Source of the DNA: Bacteroidia bacterium
Lineage (GTDB): Bacteria; Bacteroidota; Bacteroidia; Cytophagales; Cyclobacteriaceae
Assembly (NCBI GenBank): GCA_030426345.1
Contig: JAUHYU010000039.1
Span: 1-42,406, forward strand
Length of the DNA: 42,406 nt
Direction: 5' to 3'
How positions within the stretch are numbered: position 1 is the stretch's first letter; every line of letters starts with the position of its first letter. Below the pieces are notes generated by a model. It made no database searches. It worked only from the letters and a program-made list of their open reading frames with translations, and was not told where the DNA came from. Shown here one piece after another: positions 34,711 through 42,406 of this stretch. The position numbers were made by a program, and so were the translations under genes.

Positions 34711-35559
34711 CTAAACACCACTATAGGCACTGAAGCCTCCATCTACCGGAATTGCAATCCCGGTCACAAATTTGGAGAGGTCTGACAATAAATAATTGAC
34801 AGTTCCCTGAAGCTCTTCTACTTCACCAAATCTTCCCATCGGAGTGCTATTGATGATTTTCTGTCCTCTTGCCGTAAGCTCTCCAGTTTTTTCATCAGTA
34901 AGCAAAAAGCGGTTTTGGTTACCAATAAAGAAGCCCGGCGCAATGGCATTGACACGAATGCCGACAGGAGCGAGATGCACGGCTAGCCATTCTGTGATGT
35001 TATTGACAGAAGCCTTTGCCGCAGAATATGCGGGTACTTTTGTCAGTGGCGTGAAAGCACTCATAGAGGAAATATTGAGCACTACTCCACCTCCGTCCAG
35101 CATTTCTTTGGTAAATACCATGGTCGGCAGGATAGTTCCCATAACATTCAAATTGAACACAAATTCAAAGCCCGAAATATCCAATCCATAAAAGGTTTTG
35201 TCGAGGTCTGTTTTCAAATCCTCTGTCATCATTTCCGCCGCAGAAGTTGCCTTGGGCGAATTACCTCCTGCTCCATTGATCAACAAATCGATCTTACCGA
35301 GTTTCTCATTGATCTCCTTTTTGGCATTTTCCAGCATGGCTTTGTCTTGCACATCTGCACTCACACCGATAGATTGACTTCCTGTTTCTTTTGAAACTTC
35401 GGCAGCTACTTTATCTGCCATTTCTTTGTTGCGACCCAACAGGGCAGTTTTAACCCCCACAGCTCCCAGCCCCAAAGCAAGTGCCTTCCCTATTGCTCCG
35501 GTGCCGCCTGTGATTACACAAACCTTGTTGTTAAGATCGTCAAATGATGGTTTTGTCAT
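34711..35559 (-). CDS. Fructuronate reductase/D-mannonate oxidoreductase-like SDR
   Basis: NAD(P)-dependent short-chain dehydrogenase, 282 residues, cytoplasmic. Rossmann motif GGTGAIGKALA, NGAGGNSPKAT, and the catalytic Ser165, Tyr178 and Lys182 (NISSMSAF ... PAYSAAKA). The blocks GFEFVFNLNVMGT, SMSAFTPLTKVPAYSAAK, APGFF and the end VDGGFSAYSGV are characteristic of the YjmF/UxuB-type SDRs that interconvert D-fructuronate and D-mannonate. First gene of the operon, with a -7 element and a candidate LacI operator just upstream. A gluconate 5-dehydrogenase role is the main alternative. Confidence 0.86.
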   Translation of the reverse strand: MTKPSFDDLNNKVCVITGGTGAIGKALALGLGAVGVKTALLGRNKEMADKVAAEVSKETGSQSIGVSADVQDKAMLENAKKEINEKLGKIDLLINGAGGNSPKATSAAEMMTEDLKTDLDKTFYGLDISGFEFVFNLNVMGTILPTMVFTKEMLDGGGVVLNISSMSAFTPLTKVPAYSAAKASVNNITEWLAVHLAPVGIRVNAIAPGFFIGNQNRFLLTDEKTGELTARGQKIINSTPMGRFGEVEELQGTVNYLLSDLSKFVTGIAIPVDGGFSAYSGV

Positions 35560-35590
35560 GTATTTTTATTTTTCTTTTTGGACTAGAAAC

Positions 35591-35598
35591 CAAATATA
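35591..35598 (-). promoter_or_regulatory. -7 element TATATTTG of the sugar-acid operon
   Basis: On the minus strand TATATTTG matches TAnnTTTG exactly, 31 bases before the SDR start codon. The -33 element is weak, as expected of a promoter that is controlled, and the candidate operator lies between the two positions. Confidence 0.5.
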
Positions 35599-35606
35599 AT
35601 AAATTT

Positions 35607-35622
35607 ATGCACACGTGAACAT
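35607..35622. promoter_or_regulatory. Candidate LacI-type operator
   Basis: ATGCACACGTGAACAT is an imperfect palindrome (ATGnnCAC / GTGnnCAT, 6 of 8 pairs) with the central CG typical of LacI-family operators. It overlaps the spacer of the predicted operon promoter, where a bound repressor would block RNA polymerase. Confidence 0.5.
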
Positions 35623-35664
35623 GAATATTATAAAATTTTATCACACCCTTAAAAAAACCTTCTA

Positions 35665-35678
35665 ATTTCCATGGAAAT
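35665..35678. repeat. 14-bp perfect palindrome ATTTCCATGGAAAT
   Basis: A perfect palindrome in the divergent region between the sugar-acid operon and the NagB-like gene. It may be a second protein site or a relative of the CCATGG-centred repeats found elsewhere in the window. Confidence 0.45.
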
Positions 35679-35817
35679 AAAAGAGCATTACAATTAACTA
35701 TATAACTAATTGACATTAAACCTAACTTCAAGTTTTATCAAAAAAATTAATATTATCCCCCTTTTCAATAACCTATTTTGAAATATTTGCCATAAATTAG
35801 CCCACATCATAATTTAC

Positions 35818-35825
35818 TATTTTTG
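35818..35825 (+). promoter_or_regulatory. -7 element TATTTTTG before the NagB-like gene
   Basis: Exact match to TAnnTTTG, 23 bases before the ATG at 35849. The nearest TTTG upstream (35786) is 28 bases away, longer than usual. Confidence 0.4.
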
Positions 35826-35848
35826 CTTTATAATTTTTTTTTCAACAA

Positions 35849-36583
35849 ATGAATATTAAAACATATGATACTCCCGCGCTGATGGGAGCTTCGGCAGGAA
35901 AAAATGCAGCACTCACAATTGAATCTGCTTTAAATAATTTCAATGAAGCAAATATCATCCTCGCCACTGGTGCCAGCCAATTTCATACATTGGAATCACT
36001 CGTTAATTCCGATATCGTGGATTGGTCACGGGTTACCATTTTTCATTTAGATGAGTACATTGGAATAAGTGAAAACCACAAAGCAAGTTTCAGGCTTTAC
36101 CTTCGTGAGCGGTTTCTTGATAAGGTAGGCAAAGTAAAAGATTTTCATTTTATCAATGGAAATACAGAAAATCCCCTTGATGAGTGTGAGCGACTCCACA
36201 AGCTCATAAAACCATTAAAAATCCATGCAGCACTCGTCGGCATTGGGGAAAACGGCCACCTAGCATTTAATGATCCTCCTGCAGATTTTGATACAGATGC
36301 TGCATATCTCGTGGCCGATCTTGACGAAAAATGCCGCTTGCAGCAAGTCGGAGAAGGCTGGTTTAAAGGCCTGGAAGATGTGCCGACCCAAGCCATTAGT
36401 ATGTCGGTCAAGCAGATCATGGATAGTGAGTGCATTATTTGCTCGGTACCTGACGGACGCAAAGCACAGGCTATAAAGGATTGTGTTACAGGCGAAGTGA
36501 GTAATATGCATCCTGCATCTATCCTGCAACAACACTCAGATTGCACTATCTATCTCGACAGCGGATCCTCAGCTTTAATCTAA
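35849..36583 (+). CDS. NagB-like glucosamine-6-phosphate deaminase family protein
   Basis: Cytoplasmic aldose-ketose isomerase/deaminase of the NagB family, 244 residues (E. coli NagB has 266). The blocks ATGASQFHTLESL, FHLDEYIG (Asp68, equal to Asp72 of NagB) and GIGENGHLAFNDP (His137, equal to His143) are present. NagB Asp141 is Asn135 and Glu148 is Asp142, so the allosteric and proton-relay features differ; this GENGH...NDP form is common among NagB paralogues. It lies divergent from the sugar-acid operon and 95 bases before the histidine kinase gene. It may deaminate glucosamine 6-phosphate or act on another amino sugar phosphate. Confidence 0.82.
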   Translation: MNIKTYDTPALMGASAGKNAALTIESALNNFNEANIILATGASQFHTLESLVNSDIVDWSRVTIFHLDEYIGISENHKASFRLYLRERFLDKVGKVKDFHFINGNTENPLDECERLHKLIKPLKIHAALVGIGENGHLAFNDPPADFDTDAAYLVADLDEKCRLQQVGEGWFKGLEDVPTQAISMSVKQIMDSECIICSVPDGRKAQAIKDCVTGEVSNMHPASILQQHSDCTIYLDSGSSALI

Positions 36584-36631
36584 TGGGTGCAAATATTTAG
36601 CACCTGCCATATTATAAAGCTTAGGATGCCT

Positions 36632-36639
36632 TATATTTG
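36632..36639 (+). promoter_or_regulatory. -7 element TATATTTG before the histidine kinase
   Basis: Exact TAnnTTTG match, 38 bases before the ATG at 36678, and close to the TTG at 36648 where the frame first opens. It supports the later start. Confidence 0.4.
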
Positions 36640-36677
36640 ATTTTGATTTGCCTTGGGCAGATATATCATACCAAACA

Positions 36678-39600
36678 ATGCATTTTTTAAAACCCATATT
36701 TATACTGCTGTTATCGGTTTGCTTTCCGGCGAAAGTTATGGCACAAAACCATATGAGTTTTGACAAAACAACGGTAGATGATGGGCTCTCTCAGGGTAAT
36801 GTTAATTGGATTACTCAGGACAATCAAGGGTTCATTTGGATCGCGACCAATGGAGGGTTAAACAAATACGATGGCTCTACTTTCCAAATATTTTTACATG
36901 ACGACGCCGACAGCAGTTCCATTTCCAACAATATAGTCAATCACATATCCGAAGATGATGAGGGTAAAATCTGGATCGCCACGCAAAACGGGTTAAATAT
37001 ATACGACAAATCCACAGAATCATTCATACACTTCAAAAATGAGTTCAACAATCCATATGGCCTTAGCAGCAATCAAATTACCTGCACAGTTCAGGACGAT
37101 TTTGGCAATTATTGGATTGGAACTTTAGGCGGGGGGCTAAACTGCTACAATCCGACCACAGGTAAATTTACTGTATATCGAAATGTCAATAACAATCTGG
37201 CAAGCATCAGTTCAAATTACATCACCTGTCTTGAAAAAGATAAATATGGATATATCTGGGTGGGAACCGCTGACAACGGACTTAACATGCTTGATACAGA
37301 GACAGGGAAGTTTTTGCGGTACGTAAAAACCGACATGAATACCGACCGCAGTTTAAGTGATAATCAAATCAACGCCATATATGAAGACAATGATGGCGAT
37401 CTATGGGTAGGTACCACTTCCGGTATGAACCTGCTCAGGCCTAAAAAACTTGGGCGTAATTTGAACAATCGGGATGAAGTAATAACTTTTCACCCGACAG
37501 TATCAAAAAAATCTTTGGCGGCTAGCAGTATCCTTAGTATTTATCAGGGAGAATCCGGGAAAATATGGTTTGGCACAGCTGATAATGGGTTGGGATATAT
37601 CAATAAATACACCAAATCCATGGCCAACTATCTCTCTGACCCCAATGATGCATATTCCATTTTAAGCAATAACGTCAAATCAGTATTTAATGACAAATAC
37701 GGATTTCTATGGGTTGGCACTAATGCAGGCATCAACAGAATAGATAGGCAAAGTGATCGCTTTAAATGGCACGAAAGAACATCAGGCACTACCAATACCT
37801 TTAGCAGTAATTACATTACATCAATTTACAAAGAAAAAAGTGGAACGCTTTGGCTTGGCACATTTGACAAAGGTATTTCAAAATATGATCCTGTTACAGA
37901 AATATACACGAACTATCAGGAAGATGATTATATAGTTGAAGGAGAGAGCATAAAAGAACGGAATCGGGTTTTGACAAAATACGATAATCGCATCAGTAGC
38001 AAAAAAGCTAAAAAAATATACTATCTATCCCACAATAGAATAAATATGATACACCGAGATCAATCCAAAAGATTATGGATAGGTACCGGGGAAGGCTTAA
38101 ATGTGTTGCATCTCAGTTCTGGGGTCATTACTAAATACCACAGTAATCCTGATAGCCAATTTTCACTCAGTAGCAATAATGTCACATGTATTTATGAAGA
38201 TAAAAAGGGCCGCATTTGGATTGGAACTGAAGATGCTGGACTAAATTTGTTTAAGCATGGAAAATTCACTAGATACGTCTCAGACAAAAATGACATTTTT
38301 AGCATCAGCAGCAATAATATCAGTACCATCACAGAAGATGCTGACGGCAATCTGTGGATAGGGACGTTCGGAGGGGGGCTAAATAAATTTGATCCAAATG
38401 AAGAAAAATTTACACGGTACCTGTATTTAGAAAGCAGCTCAAACAGCCTTTCAAGCAATTCTATATATACATTATACCTAGACGACAACAACCAACTTTG
38501 GGTCGGGACTACAGCTGGTTTAAATATGATGAATCTCCAAACACGTAGGTTTAGGTTATTTAATCAAATCAACGGGCTTACTTCCAACTCTGTCTATTCT
38601 ATTTTGGAAGATAATCATGAAAACCTCTGGTTTGGTACAAACAAAGGCATATCTAAATTGAACAAAAACACTTTTGATGTAAAAAACTATGATAAAGAAG
38701 ATGGTATAAAGAGCACAGAATTTAATCCCAAAACTGCTTTTGTAACCGAAGACGGCGAAATGCTCTTCGGAAGTATCAATGGATACTGTTCCTTTTACCC
38801 TGATGAGATCGTTGACAATCAATTTAAACCTGATGTTATATTTACCAATTTTAAAATACTAAATGAGAAAGTGCCTGTTGGAAAAAAAGGGTCACTGTTA
38901 ACTAAACATATTTCTGAAACTGACACTATAAGATTGTCTTACAAAGACGTGTCCATAACCTTCGAGTTTGCAGCATTAAATTTCACAGATGCTCAAAAAA
39001 ATGCTTATGCATACAGAATGGAAAATTTTGAGTCTGGTTGGAATTATGTTGGGAGTACTAAATTTGCCAATTATACCAACCTACAGCCCGGAAAATACAC
39101 CTTTCATGTAAAAGCATCCAACAACGACGGCATTTGGAATGAAGAAGGAAAATCGATCTTTATCATCGTAAAGCCACCTTTTTGGAAAACTTGGTGGTTT
39201 TATTGTTTATCCTTAATCTTTCTTGTTTTTTCATTGATCCTCACAATCCAACTGCGTACTAGGGCATTACATAGATCCAAATTATTACTTGAGAAACAGG
39301 TCACTCAACGGACACGTCAAATCAAAAAGCAAAACAAAATACTGGAAATTGCCAACAAGGAAATACTATCTCAAAAAAATGAAATTGAAAGCCAAAACCA
39401 ATTATTGATATCCAAAAACATTGAAATATCCAAGGCAAAAAAAGAATTGGACAAAAAGAACGATGAGTTGATCTCATACAGCACCAACCTAGAGCATATC
39501 GTGGAAGACCGTACATCCACACTCAAGCACATAAATAATGAACTGGTCAATGCCAACGATGAGTTGGATCTTTTTATATATAGAGCATCGCATGACCTCA

Positions 39601-40247
39601 AAGGGCCAATCGCACGTCTGCTTGGCATGACTTTGTTAGCCAAAATGGACAACAAGGATGATGGACTTAAAGAATATATTGACCTTATCGAAAAGGGCGC
39701 AGTAGACATCAACAAGGTACTCAACAAGTTGAACAACATCCATTTTATAAATCGCGAAATTATTATTACCGAAGAAATAGATTTCAAAAAAATAATCACT
39801 GAATCAAAAAAATCACTCCTAAATTATATTGATGCCAATGATTTGCACATAGAACTGGAGTCCGAACCAAAACTCTCTTTGCGTAGCGATTATTTCCTGA
39901 TAAAGATTATTCTCGAAAATCTTCTTGAGAATTCAGTGTTCTTCAAAAAAACGCAGAAGGCTCAGATAAAAATCAAACTTCACTCATCGAGAAATACAAC
40001 AGACATCAGTGTGACAGACAATGGTCTGGGTATACCTAGAGAGCAATACGAAAGAATATTTGACATGTTTTATCGAGGTTCTGAACGATCTAAAGGCAAC
40101 GGATTAGGTCTGTATCTAGTGCGAAAATCTGTGCAAAAGCTGCACGGAAAAATCACAGTCGATAGCGAAGAAGGCAAATATGCCTGTTTTACCATATCTC
40201 TTCCCAAAGTAATTGTTCCGAAAGAACTTGAGTCGCTAGTAAATTAG
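36678..40247 (+). CDS. Sensor histidine kinase with periplasmic propeller and Y_Y_Y domain
   Basis: Membrane sensor kinase, 1189 residues from the ATG at 36678, chosen over TTG 36648 because it begins directly with the signal peptide MHFLKPIFILLLSVCFPAKVMAQ. The periplasmic part holds about a dozen Reg_prop propeller blades (DNQGFIWIATNGGLNKYDG, GNYWIGTLGGGLN, GRIWIGTEDAGLN and so on), then a Y_Y_Y domain ending near NDGIWNEEGKS. One membrane segment (WWFYCLSLIFLVFSLILTI) and a long coiled coil lead to the kinase core: H-box RASHDLKGPIARLLG (His972), N-box ENLLENS, G-boxes DNGLGIP and GNGLGLYLV. No receiver or AraC domain follows, so unlike hybrid (HTCS) proteins it needs a separate response regulator, absent here. 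Confidence 0.92.
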   Translation: MHFLKPIFILLLSVCFPAKVMAQNHMSFDKTTVDDGLSQGNVNWITQDNQGFIWIATNGGLNKYDGSTFQIFLHDDADSSSISNNIVNHISEDDEGKIWIATQNGLNIYDKSTESFIHFKNEFNNPYGLSSNQITCTVQDDFGNYWIGTLGGGLNCYNPTTGKFTVYRNVNNNLASISSNYITCLEKDKYGYIWVGTADNGLNMLDTETGKFLRYVKTDMNTDRSLSDNQINAIYEDNDGDLWVGTTSGMNLLRPKKLGRNLNNRDEVITFHPTVSKKSLAASSILSIYQGESGKIWFGTADNGLGYINKYTKSMANYLSDPNDAYSILSNNVKSVFNDKYGFLWVGTNAGINRIDRQSDRFKWHERTSGTTNTFSSNYITSIYKEKSGTLWLGTFDKGISKYDPVTEIYTNYQEDDYIVEGESIKERNRVLTKYDNRISSKKAKKIYYLSHNRINMIHRDQSKRLWIGTGEGLNVLHLSSGVITKYHSNPDSQFSLSSNNVTCIYEDKKGRIWIGTEDAGLNLFKHGKFTRYVSDKNDIFSISSNNISTITEDADGNLWIGTFGGGLNKFDPNEEKFTRYLYLESSSNSLSSNSIYTLYLDDNNQLWVGTTAGLNMMNLQTRRFRLFNQINGLTSNSVYSILEDNHENLWFGTNKGISKLNKNTFDVKNYDKEDGIKSTEFNPKTAFVTEDGEMLFGSINGYCSFYPDEIVDNQFKPDVIFTNFKILNEKVPVGKKGSLLTKHISETDTIRLSYKDVSITFEFAALNFTDAQKNAYAYRMENFESGWNYVGSTKFANYTNLQPGKYTFHVKASNNDGIWNEEGKSIFIIVKPPFWKTWWFYCLSLIFLVFSLILTIQLRTRALHRSKLLLEKQVTQRTRQIKKQNKILEIANKEILSQKNEIESQNQLLISKNIEISKAKKELDKKNDELISYSTNLEHIVEDRTSTLKHINNELVNANDELDLFIYRASHDLKGPIARLLGMTLLAKMDNKDDGLKEYIDLIEKGAVDINKVLNKLNNIHFINREIIITEEIDFKKIITESKKSLLNYIDANDLHIELESEPKLSLRSDYFLIKIILENLLENSVFFKKTQKAQIKIKLHSSRNTTDISVTDNGLGIPREQYERIFDMFYRGSERSKGNGLGLYLVRKSVQKLHGKITVDSEEGKYACFTISLPKVIVPKELESLVN

Positions 40248-40303
40248 CATGGGAAATTGACGGTTTTTTGTGAAAAAATCATCAACACGTTTTATCCCCC
40301 GAT

Positions 40304-40333
40304 TGGCATTCCTCAAAAATATACTTACCTTTT
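40304..40333 (+). promoter_or_regulatory. Promoter of the TIM-barrel/PhyH pair: TTG-N19-TACCTTTT
   Basis: TTG at 40304-40306 and TACCTTTT at 40326-40333, 19 bases apart; the -7 element differs from TAnnTTTG only in the last base. The ATG lies 38 bases further on. Confidence 0.5.
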
Positions 40334-40371
40334 CCAGAAAGAAAATGTAGTGTACGAAATGCGTCATTTCC

Positions 40372-41211
40372 ATGAATGTTAAATTCTTCTATCCGTATTG
40401 GGGTTCTGAATATTTACCCATTGAAATATTTTGTGAAAAGGTAAAATCCGAAGGTTATGATGGTGTAGAGATGGGCTTGCCTTCTGACAAAACAAAAAAA
40501 GAAGATATCTTAAAAGCCCTCGAAATCCATGAATTAGAATTGATCGGACAGCATTATGAAACTGTTGAGCCGGATTTTGAAAAGCACAAAAAAATATTTG
40601 TTCACAATCTCGAAAAGCTCGCGGACTCCCCCTCCCTTTTCATCAATTCGCAGACAGGGAAGGATTATTTTACCTTTGACCAAAACAAGGCCTTAATTGA
40701 TATTGCTAACCAAGTTACTGTAAATACAAATAAAAAAATACTACACGAAACGCATCGTGGCAAGTTTAGCTTTGCGGCACATATCACAAAAAAATTTCTT
40801 GAAGAAATTTCAAATCTAAGGCTCACACTCGATATTTCGCATTGGTGCAATGTATCCGAATCACTCCTGGAAGACCAAGAAGCGACTGTAAACCTGGCCA
40901 TCAAACGGACAGATCACATACACTCTAGGGTTGGGTATGCACAAGGCCCGCAAATACCCGATCCACGAGCTCCGGAATGGCAGAGTACCATTGACATTCA
41001 CTTGAATTGGTGGGATAAAGTAATAGAACGAAAAAGGAAAGCAGGCACAACAAAATTTACAATAACTACAGAATTTGGCCCCGATCCATATTTGTTATTG
41101 ATGCCTTTTACCCGGCAACCTATTACCAGCCAATGGGAAATAAATATTCACATGATGCATTTATTAAAATCGAGATACAATCCATCAAAGCAGGAAAAAA
41201 ATGAATTATAA
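40372..41211 (+). CDS. Xylose isomerase-like TIM-barrel sugar isomerase/epimerase
   Basis: Cytoplasmic protein of the AP-endonuclease-2/sugar phosphate isomerase family, 279 residues. Possible divalent-metal ligands occur in order: Glu in ILHETHRGK, Asp and His in LTLDISHWCN, His in DHIHSRVG, and Glu in ITTEFGPDP. Beta strands alternate with helices throughout, as in a TIM barrel. It overlaps the start of the PhyH gene by 11 bases, so they are cotranslated. Such enzymes isomerise or epimerise ketoses and inositol derivatives; the substrate cannot be read from the sequence. Confidence 0.85.
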   Translation: MNVKFFYPYWGSEYLPIEIFCEKVKSEGYDGVEMGLPSDKTKKEDILKALEIHELELIGQHYETVEPDFEKHKKIFVHNLEKLADSPSLFINSQTGKDYFTFDQNKALIDIANQVTVNTNKKILHETHRGKFSFAAHITKKFLEEISNLRLTLDISHWCNVSESLLEDQEATVNLAIKRTDHIHSRVGYAQGPQIPDPRAPEWQSTIDIHLNWWDKVIERKRKAGTTKFTITTEFGPDPYLLLMPFTRQPITSQWEINIHMMHLLKSRYNPSKQEKNEL

Positions 41212-42040
41212 GAGATTTACCGACGAACATCTAACGTCTTACGGCCACGACGGATATGTCATTATTAGGGAATTTTTCCATCCAAAAGAAGTCGCGCTTT
41301 TACTGGAAACTTATCACAAGGATCAATTAGTGAAGGATTCTGCCATCAATGTAGATGATAACTCCGGGTTGAATACCAAGTTAACTTTATGGTATAATTC
41401 TGGCGATGATATTTATGGTGCTTTTTCTAAATCAGAGCGGGTCGTAGATGGTTTGGAGAAGATTTGGAATGGAGAACCGGCACTTTACCACACCAAGTTT
41501 ATGCAAAAAGAACCCAAAGTTGGCGGCTCTTGGGAATGGCACCAAGACTATGGGTATTGGTACGATAATGGATTTTTAATGCCGGAAATGCTCAGCGTGA
41601 TGGTGGCTGTGACCCGAGCTAATAAGGAAAATGGCTGTCTACAAGTGTTAAAAGGTTCTCACAAAATTGGCCGTATAAACCATGGCTCTACAGGTGAGCA
41701 AGTCGGTGCAGACATGAAACGCGTCAATTATGCCCTAAAATCCATGGAACTGGTTTATGTAGAGTTAGAGCCTGGGGATACGTTGTTTTTCCATGGAAAT
41801 CTGTTGCATCGCTCCGATGCAAATACCAGCGATCACGCCCGTTTCTCACTGATTTCGGCTTACAATTTGGCTAGCAACAAATCGTTTATGAACGAACCGG
41901 AAGCCAGTCACACTCCAATTCAAAAAGTGCCAAATGAAAAAATACTCCAGATTGGTGCAAAAGGCATCTCAGACAATGCGGATATTTTGAGTAAAGAAAG
42001 AGACAAAAACTGGAAAGACACTATTGATATGCCTAAATAA
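41201..42040 (+). CDS. Phytanoyl-CoA dioxygenase (PhyH) family Fe(II)/2-oxoglutarate enzyme
   Basis: 279 residues, cytoplasmic. The iron-binding facial triad is visible: His114 and Asp116 in WEWHQDYGYW, and His203 in FFHGNLLHRSDANTS. Arg214 in DHARFSLISAYN should bind 2-oxoglutarate. ALYHTKFMQKEP and NGCLQVLKGSHKIG are typical of bacterial PhyH proteins acting on small or plant-type substrates. It overlaps the isomerase gene by 11 bases, which suggests the two act on the same compound. It ends 18 bases from the convergent dnaE gene. The substrate is unknown. Confidence 0.88.
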   Translation: MNYKRFTDEHLTSYGHDGYVIIREFFHPKEVALLLETYHKDQLVKDSAINVDDNSGLNTKLTLWYNSGDDIYGAFSKSERVVDGLEKIWNGEPALYHTKFMQKEPKVGGSWEWHQDYGYWYDNGFLMPEMLSVMVAVTRANKENGCLQVLKGSHKIGRINHGSTGEQVGADMKRVNYALKSMELVYVELEPGDTLFFHGNLLHRSDANTSDHARFSLISAYNLASNKSFMNEPEASHTPIQKVPNEKILQIGAKGISDNADILSKERDKNWKDTIDMPK

Positions 42041-42058
42041 TTACCGATCTATCCGCAA

Positions 42059-42406
42059 TTATCCATCAAAATACCGTGGATCATTGACGTAGGGCTCTTT
42101 ATACATACTTTTCACTTCGATGCTCATGAAGTCAAACTCCTCCACAATTTTTCCAATAATTCGATAAACTCCTTTCCCTCTAAATGGATGCCGAAAACAG
42201 ACTTGGGGAAAATGTGTTGTATCTATAAAATGTCCATCAAGATCGATGAAAGTACCAAAATTCATTTCTTTCCCACTTGAAGTTCGGGTACGCTTTACAG
42301 CTATGAGATAGCCCAATATCTCAACTTCCTTACCGAAGGCATGTTTCAACTCGCTCATCACCGTACTAATCGCTATCCCATTCTTCAAAAGAGAAAAGGG
42401 ACTAGT
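42059..42406 (-). CDS. dnaE: DNA polymerase III alpha subunit, C-terminal part (cut by window edge)
   Basis: The frame runs to the right edge without a start (TSPFSLLKNG precedes the first candidate codon, a TTG that should not be taken as a start). The visible part is the C-terminal OB-fold: VEILGYLIAVKRTRTSSG, MNFGTFIDLDGHFIDTTHFP and FRHPFRGKGVYRIIGKIVEEF, closely matching the C termini of Bacteroidota replicative polymerase alpha subunits. About 115 residues are seen; the full protein is more than 1000. It converges on the PhyH gene with an 18-base gap. Confidence 0.9.
   Translation of the reverse strand, partial: TSPFSLLKNGIAISTVMSELKHAFGKEVEILGYLIAVKRTRTSSGKEMNFGTFIDLDGHFIDTTHFPQVCFRHPFRGKGVYRIIGKIVEEFDFMSIEVKSMYKEPYVNDPRYFDG

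Noticed and set aside
36648-36677. TTG start for the histidine kinase
   Set aside because: It would put ten extra residues (MPWADISYQT) before a clean signal peptide and lies only nine bases after a -7 element; ATG 36678 fits better.
39371-39799. 142-codon minus-strand frame in the histidine kinase gene
   Set aside because: It is antisense to the coiled coil and H-box region, where Lys/Glu-rich codons leave the other strand open; no homology is apparent.
42059-42388. Complete 109-residue protein starting at TTG 42388
   Set aside because: The frame continues to the window edge and the sequence matches the C-terminal OB-fold of DNA polymerase III alpha, so it is a fragment of dnaE.

Overview
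The window looks like chromosomal DNA from a Bacteroidota, probably a marine or free-living member of the Cytophagales. The clues are two type IX secretion (T9SS) cargo proteins with gliding-motility-type C-terminal domains, two PorP/SprF-like proteins, AT-rich DNA without clear Shine-Dalgarno sites, several promoters of the Bacteroidota TTG...TAnnTTTG type, and a Y_Y_Y propeller histidine kinase. I saw no tRNA, rRNA, CRISPR array, insertion sequence or prophage.

Layout. 14-6677 (minus) is a run of exported proteins: a coiled-coil lipoprotein, two small secreted proteins and a large leucine-rich-repeat protein, which appear to share a small alpha+beta domain, followed by a sialate O-acetylesterase-like enzyme. 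Upstream, 6678-7357 is gene-poor but structured. It holds a 17-codon minus-strand ORF ending in Cys-Gly-Cys-Cys with an intrinsic terminator behind it, and a chain of four plus-strand hairpins ending in a terminator-like stem. 7358-10506 (plus) carries a YheT-type hydrolase, an SRAP/HMCES-family protein with an altered active site, a FabH and a small unknown protein. 10515-11294 is a small outer-membrane barrel.

11830-27644 is a T9SS surface-adhesin locus: a PorP-like barrel fused to a SPOR-like domain, a 1065-residue FG-GAP/PKD cargo, a roughly 3160-residue lectin-headed adhesin with about 26 Ig-like repeats, and a second PorP-like protein. The order is PorP-cargo-cargo-PorP.

28166-35559 (minus) is a sugar-acid operon: fructuronate reductase-like SDR, PfkB kinase, HAD protein, LarA-family nickel epimerase, 6-phosphogluconate dehydrogenase, LacI regulator and a second HAD phosphatase. 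Read together it suggests fructuronate -> mannonate -> gluconate -> 6-phosphogluconate -> ribulose-5-phosphate, a route that avoids 2-keto-3-deoxygluconate. A palindrome with a central CG lies next to a -7 element upstream of the operon and is a good LacI operator candidate. Divergently on the plus strand follow a NagB-like protein, a propeller histidine kinase, and an overlapping TIM-barrel isomerase / PhyH dioxygenase pair. The window ends inside dnaE (minus).

The best candidates for undescribed biology are the leader ORF/attenuator with the four-gene exported operon, the epimerase-gnd sugar-acid route, and the PorP-SPOR fusion with its repeated linker motif.
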